Positions 9,121 to 21,389 are shown, numbered from the stretch's first letter. The stretch: 64,000 nt of DNA from Burkholderiaceae bacterium (GCA_947448695.1 CANFOL010000010.1:1-64000); one strand, 5' to 3'. Notes: generated by a model not told the origin, from the letters alone. Translations and numbers: made by a program.

Positions 9121-10218
9121 ATGCCATTTGAACATCGTATATATAACTTCGCTCCAGGTCCTGCAACACTTCCTGAGGAAGTCCTAGAGGCCGCAGGTAA
9201 AGATATGCTTTTGTGGCAAGGTTTAGGCGCTGGCGTAATGGAAGTAAGTCATCGAAGTCCAGCTTTTATGAATTGTTATCAAGAGGCCTTGCAAAATCTC
9301 ATTGATTTAATGCAGATTCCATCCAATTACAAAGTCTTGTTTTTGCAAGGTGGGGCCATTGGTCAGAATGCAGCGATTCCCATGAATCTGATGAACTTGG
9401 CAAAGAAAAGCCCTCAGGCTGATTTTATTGTTTCAGGCGTATGGACTCAAAAATCGGTTGCTGAGGCAAGTAAATATGGTATTGCCAGAATTGCCGCCAC
9501 CAGCAAAGAGCAGAATTTTTATTGCGTGCCACCAAGATCATCTTGGGATCTATCACCTGATTCTGCATACGTTCATATTTGCGAAAATGAAACTGTTGGT
9601 GGAGTTGAGTTCTCACAAACGCCTGACGTAGGAAATATTCCCTTAGTTGCAGATATCTCCAGTAATATTCTTTCACGAGAAATTGATGTGAGCCGTTATG
9701 GTGTTTTATTTGCGGGTGCCCAAAAAAATATCGGGCCTGCTGGTGTGACGATTGTTATTGTGCGTGAAGACTTAATTGGACATACCATGTCGATTACGCC
9801 GACGATTTGGGATTGGCAAGTCCAGGCGAATAACGACTCCATGATTAATACACCGACAACCTTTGCAATTTATATGGCTGGCGAAGTATTTAAATGGTTA
9901 AAAAAATCGGGTGGTGTTGCGCAGATGGAAAAATTGAATCAACAAAAATCGCAGCTTTTATACGATGTTTTAGATCAGAGTTCATTATATGAAGGACGAG
10001 TCCATAAAGATTCGCGCTCAAGAATGAATGTCACCTTTTATTTACGCGATGAATCATTATTTGATACTTTCCTAAAGCAAGCTAGTGATGCTGGTATGAC
10101 TGGTTTAAAAGGACATAAGAGTGTTGGTGGAATGCGGGCTAGTATCTATAATGCTATGCCGCTGGCAGGAGTGGAATGTTTAGCTCAATTTATGCGTGAA
10201 TTTGAGAGGCGAGCGTAA
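9121..10218 (+). CDS. serC: Phosphoserine aminotransferase
   Basis: YNFAPGPATLPEEVLE...VMEVSHRSPAF...FAGAQKNIGPAGVTIVIVRED. Confidence 0.96.
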   Translation: MPFEHRIYNFAPGPATLPEEVLEAAGKDMLLWQGLGAGVMEVSHRSPAFMNCYQEALQNLIDLMQIPSNYKVLFLQGGAIGQNAAIPMNLMNLAKKSPQADFIVSGVWTQKSVAEASKYGIARIAATSKEQNFYCVPPRSSWDLSPDSAYVHICENETVGGVEFSQTPDVGNIPLVADISSNILSREIDVSRYGVLFAGAQKNIGPAGVTIVIVREDLIGHTMSITPTIWDWQVQANNDSMINTPTTFAIYMAGEVFKWLKKSGGVAQMEKLNQQKSQLLYDVLDQSSLYEGRVHKDSRSRMNVTFYLRDESLFDTFLKQASDAGMTGLKGHKSVGGMRASIYNAMPLAGVECLAQFMREFERRA

Positions 10219-11303
10219 TGACCAGTGAGGCAAAACGTCTAGAGCCATTACGTCAGAGAATTGACGAGATTGATCGTGACTTGTTGGATTTACTCGCGAA
10301 GCGAGCTCAAATTGCTTTGGATGTTGGGCATGTAAAACAAGAATTTGGATCAGTTGTGTACCGACCTGAGCGTGAGCAACAAGTTCTTGATAAAGTTGCC
10401 ACCAATAATCCTGGCCCGTTGAAGAGTGCTGGGGTTCAGGCTATTTGGCGAGAGATTATGTCTGCCTGTCGCGCCATAGAGGGCGATATGAAAATCGCTT
10501 ATTTAGGACCTGTCGGAACTTTTTCTGAAGCTGCAACATTGCAATTTTTTGGACATTCAGTCGATTTGCAGCCAATGCCGAGCTTGGACCAAGTTTTTCG
10601 TTCCGTTGAAACAGGTCAAAGCCAATATGGCGTGGTACCTATTGAAAACTCCTCTGAGGGTGCAATATCAAGAACTTTGGATTTATTACTAGAATCATCA
10701 CTCTTGATTACAGGGGAGATATCGATTCCGGTTTCGCATACTCTAATGAGTAAGTCGGGTAATTTAGATGGAGTGACGCACGTCCTTGCGCACCCGCAAG
10801 CATTAGCGCAATGCCAACATTGGTTAACTCAACACGCACCGCAATTGCATCGTGAAGCCATCAGTAGTAATGCTCAGGCGGCTTTGGATGCATCTCATAA
10901 TTCGGAATTTGCTGCAATTGCAAGTATTACAGCCGCAAATACTTATGGTTTAAATATCATTCAAGAGGGTATCCAAGATGACGCCCACAATCGTACGCGA
11001 TTTGTTGTGATTGGAAATCACATGGCGAGTAAAACAAATAAAGATCAAACATCACTCATTCTTTCAGTAAAGAATGAGGCTGGAGCTGTTTATAAGTTAC
11101 TAGAGCCATTTGCCAAGCATGGCGTATCAATGACACGCTTTGAATCAAGACCTGCTAGAAAAGGAACTTGGGAATATCATTTTTATATTGATATAGAGGG
11201 TCATCAAGAGGAGGCGAGTGTGTCTGCTGCGCTTGAGGCATTAAAAAATATTACCGCTTTTTATAAATGTTTAGGTTCATATCCAAGAAGTAGTCATCGA
11301 TGA
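10218..11303 (+). CDS. pheA: Bifunctional chorismate mutase/prephenate dehydratase
   Basis: [24 protein letters not shown]...IAYLGPVGTFSEAATLQFFG...ACT-domain ESRPARKGTWEYHFYIDIEGH. Confidence 0.95.
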   Translation: MTSEAKRLEPLRQRIDEIDRDLLDLLAKRAQIALDVGHVKQEFGSVVYRPEREQQVLDKVATNNPGPLKSAGVQAIWREIMSACRAIEGDMKIAYLGPVGTFSEAATLQFFGHSVDLQPMPSLDQVFRSVETGQSQYGVVPIENSSEGAISRTLDLLLESSLLITGEISIPVSHTLMSKSGNLDGVTHVLAHPQALAQCQHWLTQHAPQLHREAISSNAQAALDASHNSEFAAIASITAANTYGLNIIQEGIQDDAHNRTRFVVIGNHMASKTNKDQTSLILSVKNEAGAVYKLLEPFAKHGVSMTRFESRPARKGTWEYHFYIDIEGHQEEASVSAALEALKNITAFYKCLGSYPRSSHR

Positions 11304-12427
11304 GTACAAAGAAAATAAATCAATTTGGCCTAGAGCAAGTTAGAAATATTGCGCCCTATATTGGTGGTAAACCAATCAGTGAAGTAGCGCGCCAATTTAA
11401 TTTGGTAGAAGATCAAATTGTAAAATTAGCCTCGAATGAAAATCCCTTAGGTATTCCAGAGTCTGCAAAGGTCGCCATGATGGCGGTGATGCATGACTTA
11501 GGGCGTTATCCTGACTCTAATGGATTCGAACTCAAACAAGTTTTAGCACGAAAAAACCAAGTTCCGGACAATTGGATTACTCTTGGTAATGGCAGTAATG
11601 ATATTTTAGAACTTGCTACCCGATCTGTTGCACAAACAGGTAGTGAGATTATTTTCTCTAAGCATGCATTTGCGGTATATCCACTCGCAACTCAGGCAGT
11701 GGGAGCAAAAGCGATTGTGATTGATCCAACGCCAGAAGATTTAGGCCATGATTTGGATGCGATGGTCGCTGCCATTACAGAAAATACCAAACTTATTTTT
11801 GTCGCAAATCCTAACAATCCAACCGGTAGTTTTATACCGGGTCACGAGATCGAACATTTTCTTGGTCAAGTACCGAGCCATATTGTGGTTGTTTTGGATG
11901 AGGCTTATAACGAATACCTTAAGCCTGAACAACAATATGATGCCATTGCGATGGCCCGTAAGTACCCTAATTTAATTGTATCTAGAAGTTTTTCTAAAGC
12001 CTATGGTTTGGCTGGCTTGCGTTTAGGATATGCAGTTTCTCAGGAAGAGTTAACTGATTTAATGAATCGCATTCGACAGCCATTTAATGTCAACTCTTTA
12101 GCGCAAGCAGCAGCGATTGCGGCATTTCAAGATATTGAATTTTTAGAGCGAGGCGCCAAATTAAATCAAGAAGGTTATCAACAATTATCCGAAGCCTTCG
12201 AGCAGATGCACTTACACTATTTGCCTTCTGCCGGTAATTTCATTCTTGTGCAAGTTGGCGATGATGATGGCGCAGGAACTCGAGTGAATCTAGAATTACT
12301 TAAACAAGGCATTATTGTTCGTCCTGTAGATAATTATGGTTTGCCGAAGTTTTTACGAGTCTCCATCGGCTTGCCAAAAGAGAATGCAGCTTTTTTAGTT
12401 GCGCTTAAAAAAGCGCTTAATAAATAA
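11300..12427 (+). CDS. hisC: Histidinol-phosphate aminotransferase
   Basis: VKLASNENPLG...FVANPNNPTG...VSRSFSKAYGLAGLRLGYAV; ATGA overlap with pheA stop. Confidence 0.92.
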   Translation: MSTKKINQFGLEQVRNIAPYIGGKPISEVARQFNLVEDQIVKLASNENPLGIPESAKVAMMAVMHDLGRYPDSNGFELKQVLARKNQVPDNWITLGNGSNDILELATRSVAQTGSEIIFSKHAFAVYPLATQAVGAKAIVIDPTPEDLGHDLDAMVAAITENTKLIFVANPNNPTGSFIPGHEIEHFLGQVPSHIVVVLDEAYNEYLKPEQQYDAIAMARKYPNLIVSRSFSKAYGLAGLRLGYAVSQEELTDLMNRIRQPFNVNSLAQAAAIAAFQDIEFLERGAKLNQEGYQQLSEAFEQMHLHYLPSAGNFILVQVGDDDGAGTRVNLELLKQGIIVRPVDNYGLPKFLRVSIGLPKENAAFLVALKKALNK

Positions 12428-12446
12428 GTTCCCCAGAAGCTAGCTC

Positions 12447-13325
12447 GTGAAATCTCAATCAACAGATTCTACTTTTCCAACGGTCGGTATCATTGGCGTA
12501 GGGCTTATTGGCGGTTCCTTGGGCCTAGCCCTTAAAAAAGCTGGAATGACCAAAAAAGTTCTTGGCGTTGGGAGAACTGAATCAAATCTTCAAGTCGCAA
12601 AACAACTCGGCCAAATTGACGAGATAGTTGATCTGCAAACACTCGCAGAAGAAAGCGACTTAATGATTGTTTGTGTGCCTGTTGCAAAGACCAAGGAAGT
12701 TCTGCAAGCGATACATCCTTATTTGACTAAAGATAAGATCATCATTGATGTTGGCAGTACGAAAATGGATGTGGTAGCCTGTGCGAAAGAAGTTTTAGGT
12801 GATCAGGTAGCGCAGTTTATTCCTTGCCATCCCATCGCTGGTGGAGCGCAGCATGGTGCAGTTGCGGCAAAAGTTGATTTATTTAAAAACAAACAAATCA
12901 TGATATGTCCGCTCCTTGAAAATACATCTGTGAATGTGCAGCGCATAGAACAATGTTGGCAGTCACTTGGTGCTCAGGTATATAAAATGTCTGCAATTGA
13001 GCATGATCATATCTTTGCAGCAGTTTCGCATTTGCCTCATGTCTTATCCTATGCTCTTATGTTGCAGATTGCTAATGCCGAAGATGCTCAAAAGAAATTT
13101 GTGCACGCTGGCGCAGGGTTTAGAGACTTCACAAGAATTGCCGGATCAAGTCCTGAGATGTGGACAGATATTTCATTAGCGAACAAAGATGCCATTTTGA
13201 AAGAGTTAGACGCATATCTTTTGATTCTAGAGAGAATGAAAACGGCGATGCAGAACAATGATGGGGCAGCACTACAAAAAATGTATCAAATCGCAAGTAA
13301 CTCGCGTAATGACTGGCAGGGCTAA
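12447..13325 (+). CDS. tyrA: Prephenate dehydrogenase
   Basis: [21 protein letters not shown]...[14 protein letters not shown]...[16 protein letters not shown] start. Confidence 0.9.
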   Translation: MKSQSTDSTFPTVGIIGVGLIGGSLGLALKKAGMTKKVLGVGRTESNLQVAKQLGQIDEIVDLQTLAEESDLMIVCVPVAKTKEVLQAIHPYLTKDKIIIDVGSTKMDVVACAKEVLGDQVAQFIPCHPIAGGAQHGAVAAKVDLFKNKQIMICPLLENTSVNVQRIEQCWQSLGAQVYKMSAIEHDHIFAAVSHLPHVLSYALMLQIANAEDAQKKFVHAGAGFRDFTRIAGSSPEMWTDISLANKDAILKELDAYLLILERMKTAMQNNDGAALQKMYQIASNSRNDWQG

Positions 13326-13326
13326 G

Positions 13327-14679
13327 ATGTCTTCCAAGGCATTGCAGATTTCTCCAACTTCATCTGCCAAAGGCGAGATTCAATTACCCGGATCTAAAAG
13401 TATTTCCAATCGAGTTTTACTCTTAAGTGCTTTAGCCCAAGGGACAACTACTTTGCAGGGTTTACTCGATGCTGATGACACAAGGGTCATGCGTGATGCT
13501 CTATCCAAGTTAGGTGTGTTGCTCCGTTCTTATTCCAAGAATGAAGAAGATTTGATCGAAATCACAGGGCAGGACGGTAGATTTTCTGAATTGACAGCAG
13601 ATTTATTCATGGGTAATGCAGGAACAGCGATACGACCTTTAACTGCAGCTTTGGCCATTTTAGGAGGGGAATATCATTTGCATGGTGTTCCTCGCATGCA
13701 TGAAAGGCCAATTGCCGATCTAGTTGAAGGTTTGCGAGATATCGGCGCCAACATTGATTATCTTGGAACTAAAGGTTATCCACCGATACAAATTCATGTA
13801 GGGCATATTAAGAGCGATCAAACAGTTCAAGTTCGAGGGGATGTCTCAAGTCAATATCTCACCGCCTTATTGATGGCTTTACCTTTATTACGATCACCCA
13901 AGCCCATCCGAATTGAAGTCATTGGCGAATTGATTTCCAAGCCTTATATTGAAATCACTACGAACTTAATGGATAAATTTGGGGTGCAGGTGCACAACGA
14001 TGCATGGCAGGTTTTTACCATTCCCGCTCATGCTCAATTCGAACATGGCCCATATATTGCTCCTGGGGAATTTAAGGTTGAAGGTGATGCCTCCTCGGCA
14101 TCGTATTTTTTAGCTTTGGGTGCACTAGGCCAAGGGCCAGTGAAGGTTCGTGGCGCAGGTCGAGATAGCATTCAAGGTGACGTGGCATTTGCGCATGCTT
14201 TATCGATGATGGGCGCGAATGTTACCCAAGGATCTGATTGGATTGAAGTTCGAGGGGTTGATACGGAAGATGGGCGGTTAAGGGGAATTGATTTAGACTG
14301 TACGGCTATTCCTGATGCCGCAATGACTCTAGCGGTTTTAGGTATGTTTGCAACCGGTAAGACCCGTTTAACTGGCATTGCAAGCTGGCGTGTAAAGGAA
14401 ACTGATCGAATTGCTGCAATGGAGTGTGAGTTAACAAAATTTGGCGCAGTTGTGGAATCTGGTGATGATTTTATTTCGGTTCAGGCTCCACCAACATGGC
14501 TGATACCGCTGGGTGGGGTCGATACCTATGATGATCATCGGATGGCGATGTGTTTTTCATTAGCATCGTTTGGCCCTAATGCTTTTTTGATTAATGACCC
14601 TGATTGTGTTTCCAAAACCTTCCCTAGATACTTTGACGTTTGGGGACAATTAGTACAACCGAAAAATTTAGCCATATGA
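13327..14679 (+). CDS. aroA: 3-phosphoshikimate 1-carboxyvinyltransferase (EPSP synthase)
   Basis: [20 protein letters not shown]...[14 protein letters not shown]...[15 protein letters not shown] track start is upstream, ATG 13327 preferred. Confidence 0.95.
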   Translation: MSSKALQISPTSSAKGEIQLPGSKSISNRVLLLSALAQGTTTLQGLLDADDTRVMRDALSKLGVLLRSYSKNEEDLIEITGQDGRFSELTADLFMGNAGTAIRPLTAALAILGGEYHLHGVPRMHERPIADLVEGLRDIGANIDYLGTKGYPPIQIHVGHIKSDQTVQVRGDVSSQYLTALLMALPLLRSPKPIRIEVIGELISKPYIEITTNLMDKFGVQVHNDAWQVFTIPAHAQFEHGPYIAPGEFKVEGDASSASYFLALGALGQGPVKVRGAGRDSIQGDVAFAHALSMMGANVTQGSDWIEVRGVDTEDGRLRGIDLDCTAIPDAAMTLAVLGMFATGKTRLTGIASWRVKETDRIAAMECELTKFGAVVESGDDFISVQAPPTWLIPLGGVDTYDDHRMAMCFSLASFGPNAFLINDPDCVSKTFPRYFDVWGQLVQPKNLAI

Positions 14680-15326
14680 TTCCTGTTATTGCAATTGATG
14701 GGCCTACTGCCTCTGGTAAAGGAACGGTTGCACAGTTAGTTGCTCAGCAACTTGGGTTTCATTATTTAGATAGTGGGGCTTTATATCGTTTAGTAGGACT
14801 TGCAAGCCTTCAAGCAGGCATTGAGTTTTCGGAGCCACAGCGTTTACAAAAACTTTGCCGACAGATGGCTATTGAGTTTCGGGATGGTTGCATTTTCTTC
14901 GGCAAAGAAGACGTTACAGAGGTGATCCGTTCAGAAGAGATGGGCAAAAGAGCCTCGAGTGCAGGAGCAGTTCCCGAGGTTCGTGAGGCTTTGATTGAAC
15001 TTCAAAAAAGCTTTTTAAAGCCTCCAGGACTTGTTGCAGATGGAAGAGATATGGGGTCTGTGATCTTTCCGCAGGCCCAATTAAAGGTATTTTTGACCGC
15101 TGATGCCAAAATTCGTGCACAAAGAAGATATAAACAATTGATTGCCAAAGGAATTTCTGCTAATATAGAGGTTCTTACTAAAGATTTGGTGGAACGTGAT
15201 CTTCGAGATACTCAACGAGAAACCGCTCCATTGGTACAAAGTGAGGATGCTTTCTTGTTAGACACAACTGATCAAACTATCGACGAGGCTGTTAGTCAAA
15301 TCATAGCTTGGTATCAAAAAGTTTAG
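14676..15326 (+). CDS. cmk: Cytidylate kinase
   Basis: [42 protein letters not shown] overlap with aroA. Confidence 0.95.
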   Translation: MIPVIAIDGPTASGKGTVAQLVAQQLGFHYLDSGALYRLVGLASLQAGIEFSEPQRLQKLCRQMAIEFRDGCIFFGKEDVTEVIRSEEMGKRASSAGAVPEVREALIELQKSFLKPPGLVADGRDMGSVIFPQAQLKVFLTADAKIRAQRRYKQLIAKGISANIEVLTKDLVERDLRDTQRETAPLVQSEDAFLLDTTDQTIDEAVSQIIAWYQKV

Positions 15327-15332
15327 TCAATA

Positions 15333-15374
15333 AAGTAAGTCGTTTTAAGTAAGTCGTTTGAAGTAAGTCGTTGT
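15333..15374 (+). repeat. Three tandem copies of a 14-bp unit in the cmk-rpsA intergenic/leader region
   Basis: aagtaagtcgtttt / aagtaagtcgtttg / aagtaagtcgttgt. Confidence 0.9.
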
Positions 15375-15478
15375 AGTGGCCCCATCTTGAATCCTAGCGC
15401 GCCGATCAGGTTCTTAAAAGCGTTACAAGAAGGGATAATTAACCTAACCCGTTGGCTTAGCCAACAGATAAAGTAAAC

Positions 15479-17152
15479 ATGTCTGAATCCTTTGCAGCTC
15501 TATTTGAAGAATCATTAGCCCGTTCTAATATGAAATCTGGGCAGGTCATTTCCGCTGAAGTTGTGCGTATTGATCATAATTTTGTTGTTGTGAATGCAGG
15601 ACTTAAGTCTGAAGCATTTATTCCCGTTGAAGAATTCCATAATGATCAGGGTGAAATTGATGTTCAACCTGGTGATTTCGTATCAGTTGCGATTGATGCG
15701 TTAGAAAATGGTTATGGTGACACGATTTTATCTCGTGATAAAGCTAAACGATTAGCTTCATGGATGAATCTTGAAAAAGCTCTTGAGCAAGGCGAAATTG
15801 TTACTGGTGCTGTTACTGGTAAGGTTAAAGGTGGTTTGACTGTTATGGTCAACGGTATCCGTGCATTCTTGCCGGGTTCCTTACTCGATACACGCCCAAT
15901 TAAAGACACGTCACCATTTGAAGGTAAGACGATGGACTTTAAAGTCATCAAACTTGATCGTAAGAGAAATAACGTTGTTTTATCTCGCCGTGCTGTGGTT
16001 GAAGCAAGTCAAGGTGAAGAGCGTCAAAAACTCATGGACAACCTCAAAGAAGGAACGATTGTTCAAGGTACGATTAAAAATATCACTGACTACGGAGCAT
16101 TTGTTGATTTAGGTGGAATTGATGGCTTATTACATATTACTGACTTGGCATGGCGTCGTGTGCGTCACCCAAGCGAAGTTTTGACTGTAGGTCAAGAAGT
16201 TACTGCCAAGATATTGCGTTACGACCAAGACAAGAATCGCGTATCACTTGGTATTAAGCAATTAGGTGACGATCCATGGGTTGGTATTGCAAGAAGATAT
16301 CCACCGAATACACGTTTATTCGGTAAAGTGACTAATCTGACTGACTACGGAGCATTCGTTGAGATTGAGTCCGGTATTGAAGGTTTAGTGCACGTATCTG
16401 AAATGGATTGGACAAACAAAAATATTGCTCCAGGAAAAGCTGTGCAATTAGGCCTCGATGTTGAAGTGATGGTCTTGGATATTGATGAAGACAAGCGTCG
16501 TATCAGTCTTGGTATGAAACAATGTAAAACTAACCCTTGGGATGAGTTTGCACGAAATCATAACAAAGGCGACAAAATTTCTGGCGCGATTAAATCGATC
16601 ACGGACTTTGGTGTCTTCATCGGCTTAGATGGTGGCATTGACGGTTTAGTACATTTATCAGATATTTCTTGGAATGAAGCTGGTGAAGAAGCGGTTAAGA
16701 AATTCAAGAAAGGTGACGAGATCGATACAGTAGTGCTCGCCATTGATGTTGAGAAAGAAAGAATTTCTTTAGGTATTAAACAACTTTCTGGTGATCCGTT
16801 TAATAACTACACTGCTGAATTTGATAAAGGTGCTTTAGTTTCAGGTACCGTAAAAACGGTGGATGCTAAAGGTGCTGTTGTTGAATTAGCTCCTGAAGTT
16901 GAAGCTTATTTACGCGCTTCTGAAATTTCGACTGATCGTGTAGAAGATGCACGTTTAGCACTCAAAGAAGGCGATACTGTATCTGCGATGATTATCAATG
17001 TGGATCGTAAATCAAGAAGCATTAATCTCTCGATTAAAGCTAAAGATAATGCGGATCAACAAGAAGTGATGTCGAAGATGCAAAATGAAGCAAGTACTGG
17101 AACAACGAATCTTGGCGCTTTATTGAAGGCTAAGTTAGACAACCAGGGTTAA
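15479..17152 (+). CDS. rpsA: 30S ribosomal protein S1
   Basis: Multiple S1 domains ([29 protein letters not shown]...), 557 aa, downstream of cmk. Confidence 0.98.
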   Translation: MSESFAALFEESLARSNMKSGQVISAEVVRIDHNFVVVNAGLKSEAFIPVEEFHNDQGEIDVQPGDFVSVAIDALENGYGDTILSRDKAKRLASWMNLEKALEQGEIVTGAVTGKVKGGLTVMVNGIRAFLPGSLLDTRPIKDTSPFEGKTMDFKVIKLDRKRNNVVLSRRAVVEASQGEERQKLMDNLKEGTIVQGTIKNITDYGAFVDLGGIDGLLHITDLAWRRVRHPSEVLTVGQEVTAKILRYDQDKNRVSLGIKQLGDDPWVGIARRYPPNTRLFGKVTNLTDYGAFVEIESGIEGLVHVSEMDWTNKNIAPGKAVQLGLDVEVMVLDIDEDKRRISLGMKQCKTNPWDEFARNHNKGDKISGAIKSITDFGVFIGLDGGIDGLVHLSDISWNEAGEEAVKKFKKGDEIDTVVLAIDVEKERISLGIKQLSGDPFNNYTAEFDKGALVSGTVKTVDAKGAVVELAPEVEAYLRASEISTDRVEDARLALKEGDTVSAMIINVDRKSRSINLSIKAKDNADQQEVMSKMQNEASTGTTNLGALLKAKLDNQG

Positions 17153-17162
17153 TTGGTAATGT

Positions 17163-17192
17163 ACCGCTACGCTTGCGTAGCGGTCTTTTTAT
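17163..17192 (+). terminator. Rho-independent terminator after rpsA
   Basis: accgctacgcttgcgtagcggtctttttattt. Confidence 0.85.
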
Positions 17193-17205
17193 TTAAGGAT
17201 GTTGA

Positions 17206-17568
17206 ATGATGATGACGCAAGAAACTGTAACAGCTCAGGATACAGTCATAGATACTTCAATTACTCGCTCCGAATTAGTCGAGTTATTATCAGAACAATT
17301 CCCGCAATTATTGCCTAAAGATGTTGAATTAGCAGTAAAGACCTTATTAGACACAATGACACAAGCCTTAGCTCAAGGCAAGCGAATTGAGTTACGTGGT
17401 GTCGGAAGTTTTGTATTGCATCATCGTCCTGCACGAGTGGGAAGAAATCCCAAGTCGGGTGAGCAAGTCATGATTCCAGAGAAAAAAGTTCCTCATTTTA
17501 AGCCGGGGAAAGAACTAAGAGAGCGTGTTGACTATAAAGCTACAGCTGATGTAACGAACATTGGCTAA
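17206..17568 (+). CDS. ihfB: Integration host factor subunit beta
   Basis: [32 protein letters not shown]...[29 protein letters not shown]; rpsA-ihfB synteny; N-terminal extension so exact start uncertain. Confidence 0.92.
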   Translation: MMMTQETVTAQDTVIDTSITRSELVELLSEQFPQLLPKDVELAVKTLLDTMTQALAQGKRIELRGVGSFVLHHRPARVGRNPKSGEQVMIPEKKVPHFKPGKELRERVDYKATADVTNIG

Positions 17569-17571
17569 TCA

Positions 17572-17805
17572 ATGAATGCGCTATTCCACGTAGTCTGGCG
17601 TATCTCATTGCTAGTTGGGCGAATCGCATTATTTCTTTTATTTTTTTTGATTGCTATTACCAATATGAATGTAATTGACTTTCATTGGTTTTTAGATCGA
17701 TCTATTCAAGTTCCGCTCAATATCGTATTACTTGGAGCATTTTTGTGCGGTTTGATAGTGGCAGTATTAGCTCTTCGCCTAATGAAGTCAAAGCGGAGTT
17801 ATTGA
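17572..17805 (+). CDS. lapA: LapA-domain inner membrane protein
   Basis: Small two-TM protein between ihfB and lapB; ITNMNVIDFHWFLDRSIQVPLNIVLLGAFLCGLIV. Confidence 0.75.
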   Translation: MNALFHVVWRISLLVGRIALFLLFFLIAITNMNVIDFHWFLDRSIQVPLNIVLLGAFLCGLIVAVLALRLMKSKRSY

Positions 17806-17806
17806 A

Positions 17807-19000
17807 ATGCAAATCCAAATGTATTGGTTATTACTTGTGCCAATTCTTTTTGGTTTAGGATGGTTAGCTGCAAGGTGGGAAATGCGTCTTCAAGACTATG
17901 AAGACGATGTAGAACAGGCTAAAAAAGAGCGCTCGACATTTAAAGGCATCAATTTACTCTTAAATGAGCAGCACGATAAAGCCATTGATGCCTTAGTTCA
18001 AGTGGCGCAGTTAGATCCTGAAACGACGGAGTTACATTTTGCCTTAGGAAGTTTATTTAGAAGGCGTGGCGAAACTGAACGCGCTATTCGGGTTCATCAA
18101 CATTTAAGTAATCGACAGGATATTCGTCCACGGGATCGCGCACATGCATCTTACGAACTTGGCCGTGATTTTTTGCGAGCAGGTATGCTTGATCGCGCTG
18201 AGTCTAGTTTGAATATGGTAACGGAGGGTAAATATATATTGCCCGCCAAAGCATCACTCCTTGAAATGTATCAAATAGAAAAAGATTGGCAAAAAGCAAT
18301 CATTGCCGCGACCGAGTTAGAGCTTCTAGAGGAAAAGAGTTATAAAGAGCAGATTGCGCATTTTTACTGTGAGATAGCTCAAGAAGCTATGCGGGCTAAA
18401 GATCAACTTACAGCAAAAGAGGCCATTGACCATGCTCTTCAGGCGGTGCCCAATCATATTCGAGCAACCATTCTCAAAGGCGAGTTAGCGATTGTTGAAC
18501 AAAAACCTTTAGATGCAATTGCCACTTGGGGATATATAGAAAAAAATGCTCCGATTTTTCTGTATTTAATTGCTGATAAATGGATCAAAGCATTTGCTCA
18601 AATTAATAAAGAAGAAGATGGATTAGCTGTTTTAACCTTACATTTGAAAGATCAGGGTACAGGTGAACTACTGGATCTGGTGTTCAAAAACGTACTGCGT
18701 TTACACGGTCCAGATAAAGCTTTAGAGTTAGTCAATCAAGTGATGTTGGACTCGCCGAGTTTGACGGCGATGACCAAGCGCTTTGAAACAGAGCATCTTC
18801 TAGCTCAGGATAAACAAGATGAAATTTTAATTACGCAGACAAAAGCCTCTTTTGACTTGCTCAAACATCGCACGAATAGTTTGGCGAGATATACCTGTAG
18901 TAATTGTGGTTTTCGGGCTAGGCGTTTTTATTGGCAGTGTCCTGGCTGTAATCACTGGGATGTATACTCACCCAAAAGAAGTGAAGGCTTAGCAGCTTAA
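17807..19000 (+). CDS. lapB: Lipopolysaccharide assembly protein LapB (TPR, rubredoxin-like metal-binding C-terminus)
   Basis: N-terminal TM, TPRs (INLLLNEQHDKAIDALVQVAQLDPETTELHFALGSLFRRRGE), C-terminal YTCSNCGFRARRFYWQCPGCNHWDVYSP. Confidence 0.92.
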   Translation: MQIQMYWLLLVPILFGLGWLAARWEMRLQDYEDDVEQAKKERSTFKGINLLLNEQHDKAIDALVQVAQLDPETTELHFALGSLFRRRGETERAIRVHQHLSNRQDIRPRDRAHASYELGRDFLRAGMLDRAESSLNMVTEGKYILPAKASLLEMYQIEKDWQKAIIAATELELLEEKSYKEQIAHFYCEIAQEAMRAKDQLTAKEAIDHALQAVPNHIRATILKGELAIVEQKPLDAIATWGYIEKNAPIFLYLIADKWIKAFAQINKEEDGLAVLTLHLKDQGTGELLDLVFKNVLRLHGPDKALELVNQVMLDSPSLTAMTKRFETEHLLAQDKQDEILITQTKASFDLLKHRTNSLARYTCSNCGFRARRFYWQCPGCNHWDVYSPKRSEGLAA

Positions 19001-19049
19001 ATAAAACTAAGTCTCTTGATAAAAATATATGATTTAGAGGAAAAAAGCT

Positions 19050-20414
19050 GTGAAAGTTACCATTATCGGCAGTGGATATGTGGGTCTAGTTACGGGAGCT
19101 TGTCTTGCCGAGCTAGGTAATCAAGTATTTTGTCTTGATGTAGATCAGAAGAAAATTGACATCTTAAATAGTGGTGGCGTACCTATTTATGAGCCTGGGT
19201 TAAAAGAAATGATTGCCCGCAATAAAGAGGCTGGTCGGATTGTGTTTTCCACAGATATTGCCGCTTCCGTTGCACACGGTGAGGTTCAATTCATTGCAGT
19301 TGGAACGCCGCCGGATGAGGATGGTTCTGCGGATTTAAAGTATGTGCTGGCTGCAGCGAAAAATATAGCTAAGCACATGACCAACTTCAAAGTAGTAATA
19401 GATAAATCCACCGTACCGGTAGGAACTGCAGCAAAAGTTACACAAGTCATGTTGGCAGAGTTAGAGACACGTGGTGTAAATGACGTTCATTTTTCAGTTA
19501 TTTCTAATCCAGAATTTTTAAAAGAAGGTGCTGCCGTTGAAGACTTTATGCGGCCTGACCGAATCGTGGTTGGATCAGATGATAGTGAAAATGGTCGTTA
19601 TGCAAAAGATAAAATTCGTAAACTATACTCACCCTTTAATCGTCATCATGAACGAACGTTTTACATGGATGTTAAAAGTGCTGAATTAACAAAATATGCA
19701 GCCAATGCGATGTTGGCGACCCGTATTTCATTTATGAATGAGTTGGCTAATTTAGCCGATCAAGTTGGCGCAGATATTGAGGCAGTTAGACAAGGTATTG
19801 GTTCAGATTCAAGAATCGGCTATGGTTTTTTGTATGCGGGGACAGGTTATGGTGGTTCATGTTTTCCAAAAGATGTTCAGGCATTAAGTAAAACAGCTCA
19901 AGAATATCAATTACATCTCAAAATATTAGAGGCTGTTGAAGCTGTGAATGATACGCAAAAACGTGTGTTAGTGGATAAGATTTTGCGTCATTATGGTGAA
20001 GACCTTACTGGACTCACATTTGCTTTATGGGGCTTAGCATTTAAGCCAAATACAGACGATATGCGCGAAGCGCCTAGTCGAGTGATTATTCAAGAGTTAG
20101 TCAAGCGTGGCGCCAAAATCAGGGCACATGATCCTGTTGCAATGCAAGAAGCTTGGCATGCTTTAGAAGTTGACTTTATTAATCAACCCAATTTACTACT
20201 TAATATTCAGACAGTAGACAAACCCAATGATGCTTTAGAGGAAGCAGATGCCTTAATCATTGTGACAGAGTGGAAAGCATTTAGAAGCCCAGACTTTGAT
20301 TTATTAAAACAAAAATTAAAAACCCCCATTATCTTTGACGGCCGTAATTTGTTTGAACCTGAAACTTTAACTGAGCTAGGGTTTACTTATTACGGTATTG
20401 GTAGACACAATTAA
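19050..20414 (+). CDS. UDP-glucose 6-dehydrogenase
   Basis: [31 protein letters not shown]...[19 protein letters not shown] start. Confidence 0.94.
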   Translation: MKVTIIGSGYVGLVTGACLAELGNQVFCLDVDQKKIDILNSGGVPIYEPGLKEMIARNKEAGRIVFSTDIAASVAHGEVQFIAVGTPPDEDGSADLKYVLAAAKNIAKHMTNFKVVIDKSTVPVGTAAKVTQVMLAELETRGVNDVHFSVISNPEFLKEGAAVEDFMRPDRIVVGSDDSENGRYAKDKIRKLYSPFNRHHERTFYMDVKSAELTKYAANAMLATRISFMNELANLADQVGADIEAVRQGIGSDSRIGYGFLYAGTGYGGSCFPKDVQALSKTAQEYQLHLKILEAVEAVNDTQKRVLVDKILRHYGEDLTGLTFALWGLAFKPNTDDMREAPSRVIIQELVKRGAKIRAHDPVAMQEAWHALEVDFINQPNLLLNIQTVDKPNDALEEADALIIVTEWKAFRSPDFDLLKQKLKTPIIFDGRNLFEPETLTELGFTYYGIGRHN

Positions 20415-20423
20415 AGAGCTTTA

Positions 20424-21389
20424 ATGACTGATCGCATATTACAACCTATTCATGTTCAACTCACATTAGATGATGTGAAGAACTTTCAAAATACCGCACT
20501 TTTAGTTGTTGGTGATGTAATGCTTGATCGTTATTGGTTTGGTGATACAGAGAGAATCTCACCTGAAGCACCAGTCCCTATAGTAGCGATTAAAAAAGTT
20601 GAAGAGCGTTTGGGTGGAGCAGCAAACGTCGCAAGGAATGGCGCCTCTTTGGGTGCTAAGATTAAATTATTAGGTTTGATTGGTAATGATGAGGCTGGCT
20701 TGCAAGTACAGCATAAGTTAGCGCAGCAGGATATTGAAAGCTTATTACAAATTGATGAGACCGTACCCACGATTGTTAAGCTCCGGGTAGTTGCGCGTCA
20801 ACAGCAATTAATTCGTTTGGATTTTGAAGAAGAGCCTGCGCAAGATTCATTAACCTCAAAATTTGCAAGTTTTGAAGAGACCTTGCCATTAGTAAAAGGA
20901 GTTATTTTTTCTGATTATGGCAAAGGTGCTTTGAAGCATGTTGCGCGAATGATTGAGTTATGCCAACAGGCTGGTAAATTGACTTTAGTTGACCCCAAAG
21001 GAGATGATTACTCCAAGTATGCTGGAGCAACAGTAATTACACCCAATCGAAGTGAGCTAAGACAAGTGATTGGAAATTGGAGTAGTGAGGCAGATTTAAC
21101 CTTAAAAGCACAGAATTTACGAGAGGGTTTAGGGCTAGAAGCAATTTTACTCACTCGCTCAGAAGAAGGAATGACTCTTTTCCGAGCCAAACAGGTTAGT
21201 CATGTTGGTGCTCAAGCGCGTGAAGTATTTGATGTCTCTGGAGCGGGTGATACCGTCATTAGTACCTTAGGCGTTGCTCTTGCTGCAGGTTGGGATTGGG
21301 ATCTGGCGATGGCTTTGGCTAATCGTGCAGGTGGAATTGTTGTGGGTAAACTTGGAACTGCAACAGTCTCCTGGGAGGAATTGCTATGA
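20424..21389 (+). CDS. rfaE1: D-glycero-beta-D-manno-heptose-7-phosphate kinase (RfaE domain I only)
   Basis: VVGDVMLDRYWFGDTERISPEAPVPIV...GGAANVARN...DVSGAGDTVISTL. Confidence 0.92.
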   Translation: MTDRILQPIHVQLTLDDVKNFQNTALLVVGDVMLDRYWFGDTERISPEAPVPIVAIKKVEERLGGAANVARNGASLGAKIKLLGLIGNDEAGLQVQHKLAQQDIESLLQIDETVPTIVKLRVVARQQQLIRLDFEEEPAQDSLTSKFASFEETLPLVKGVIFSDYGKGALKHVARMIELCQQAGKLTLVDPKGDDYSKYAGATVITPNRSELRQVIGNWSSEADLTLKAQNLREGLGLEAILLTRSEEGMTLFRAKQVSHVGAQAREVFDVSGAGDTVISTLGVALAAGWDWDLAMALANRAGGIVVGKLGTATVSWEELL

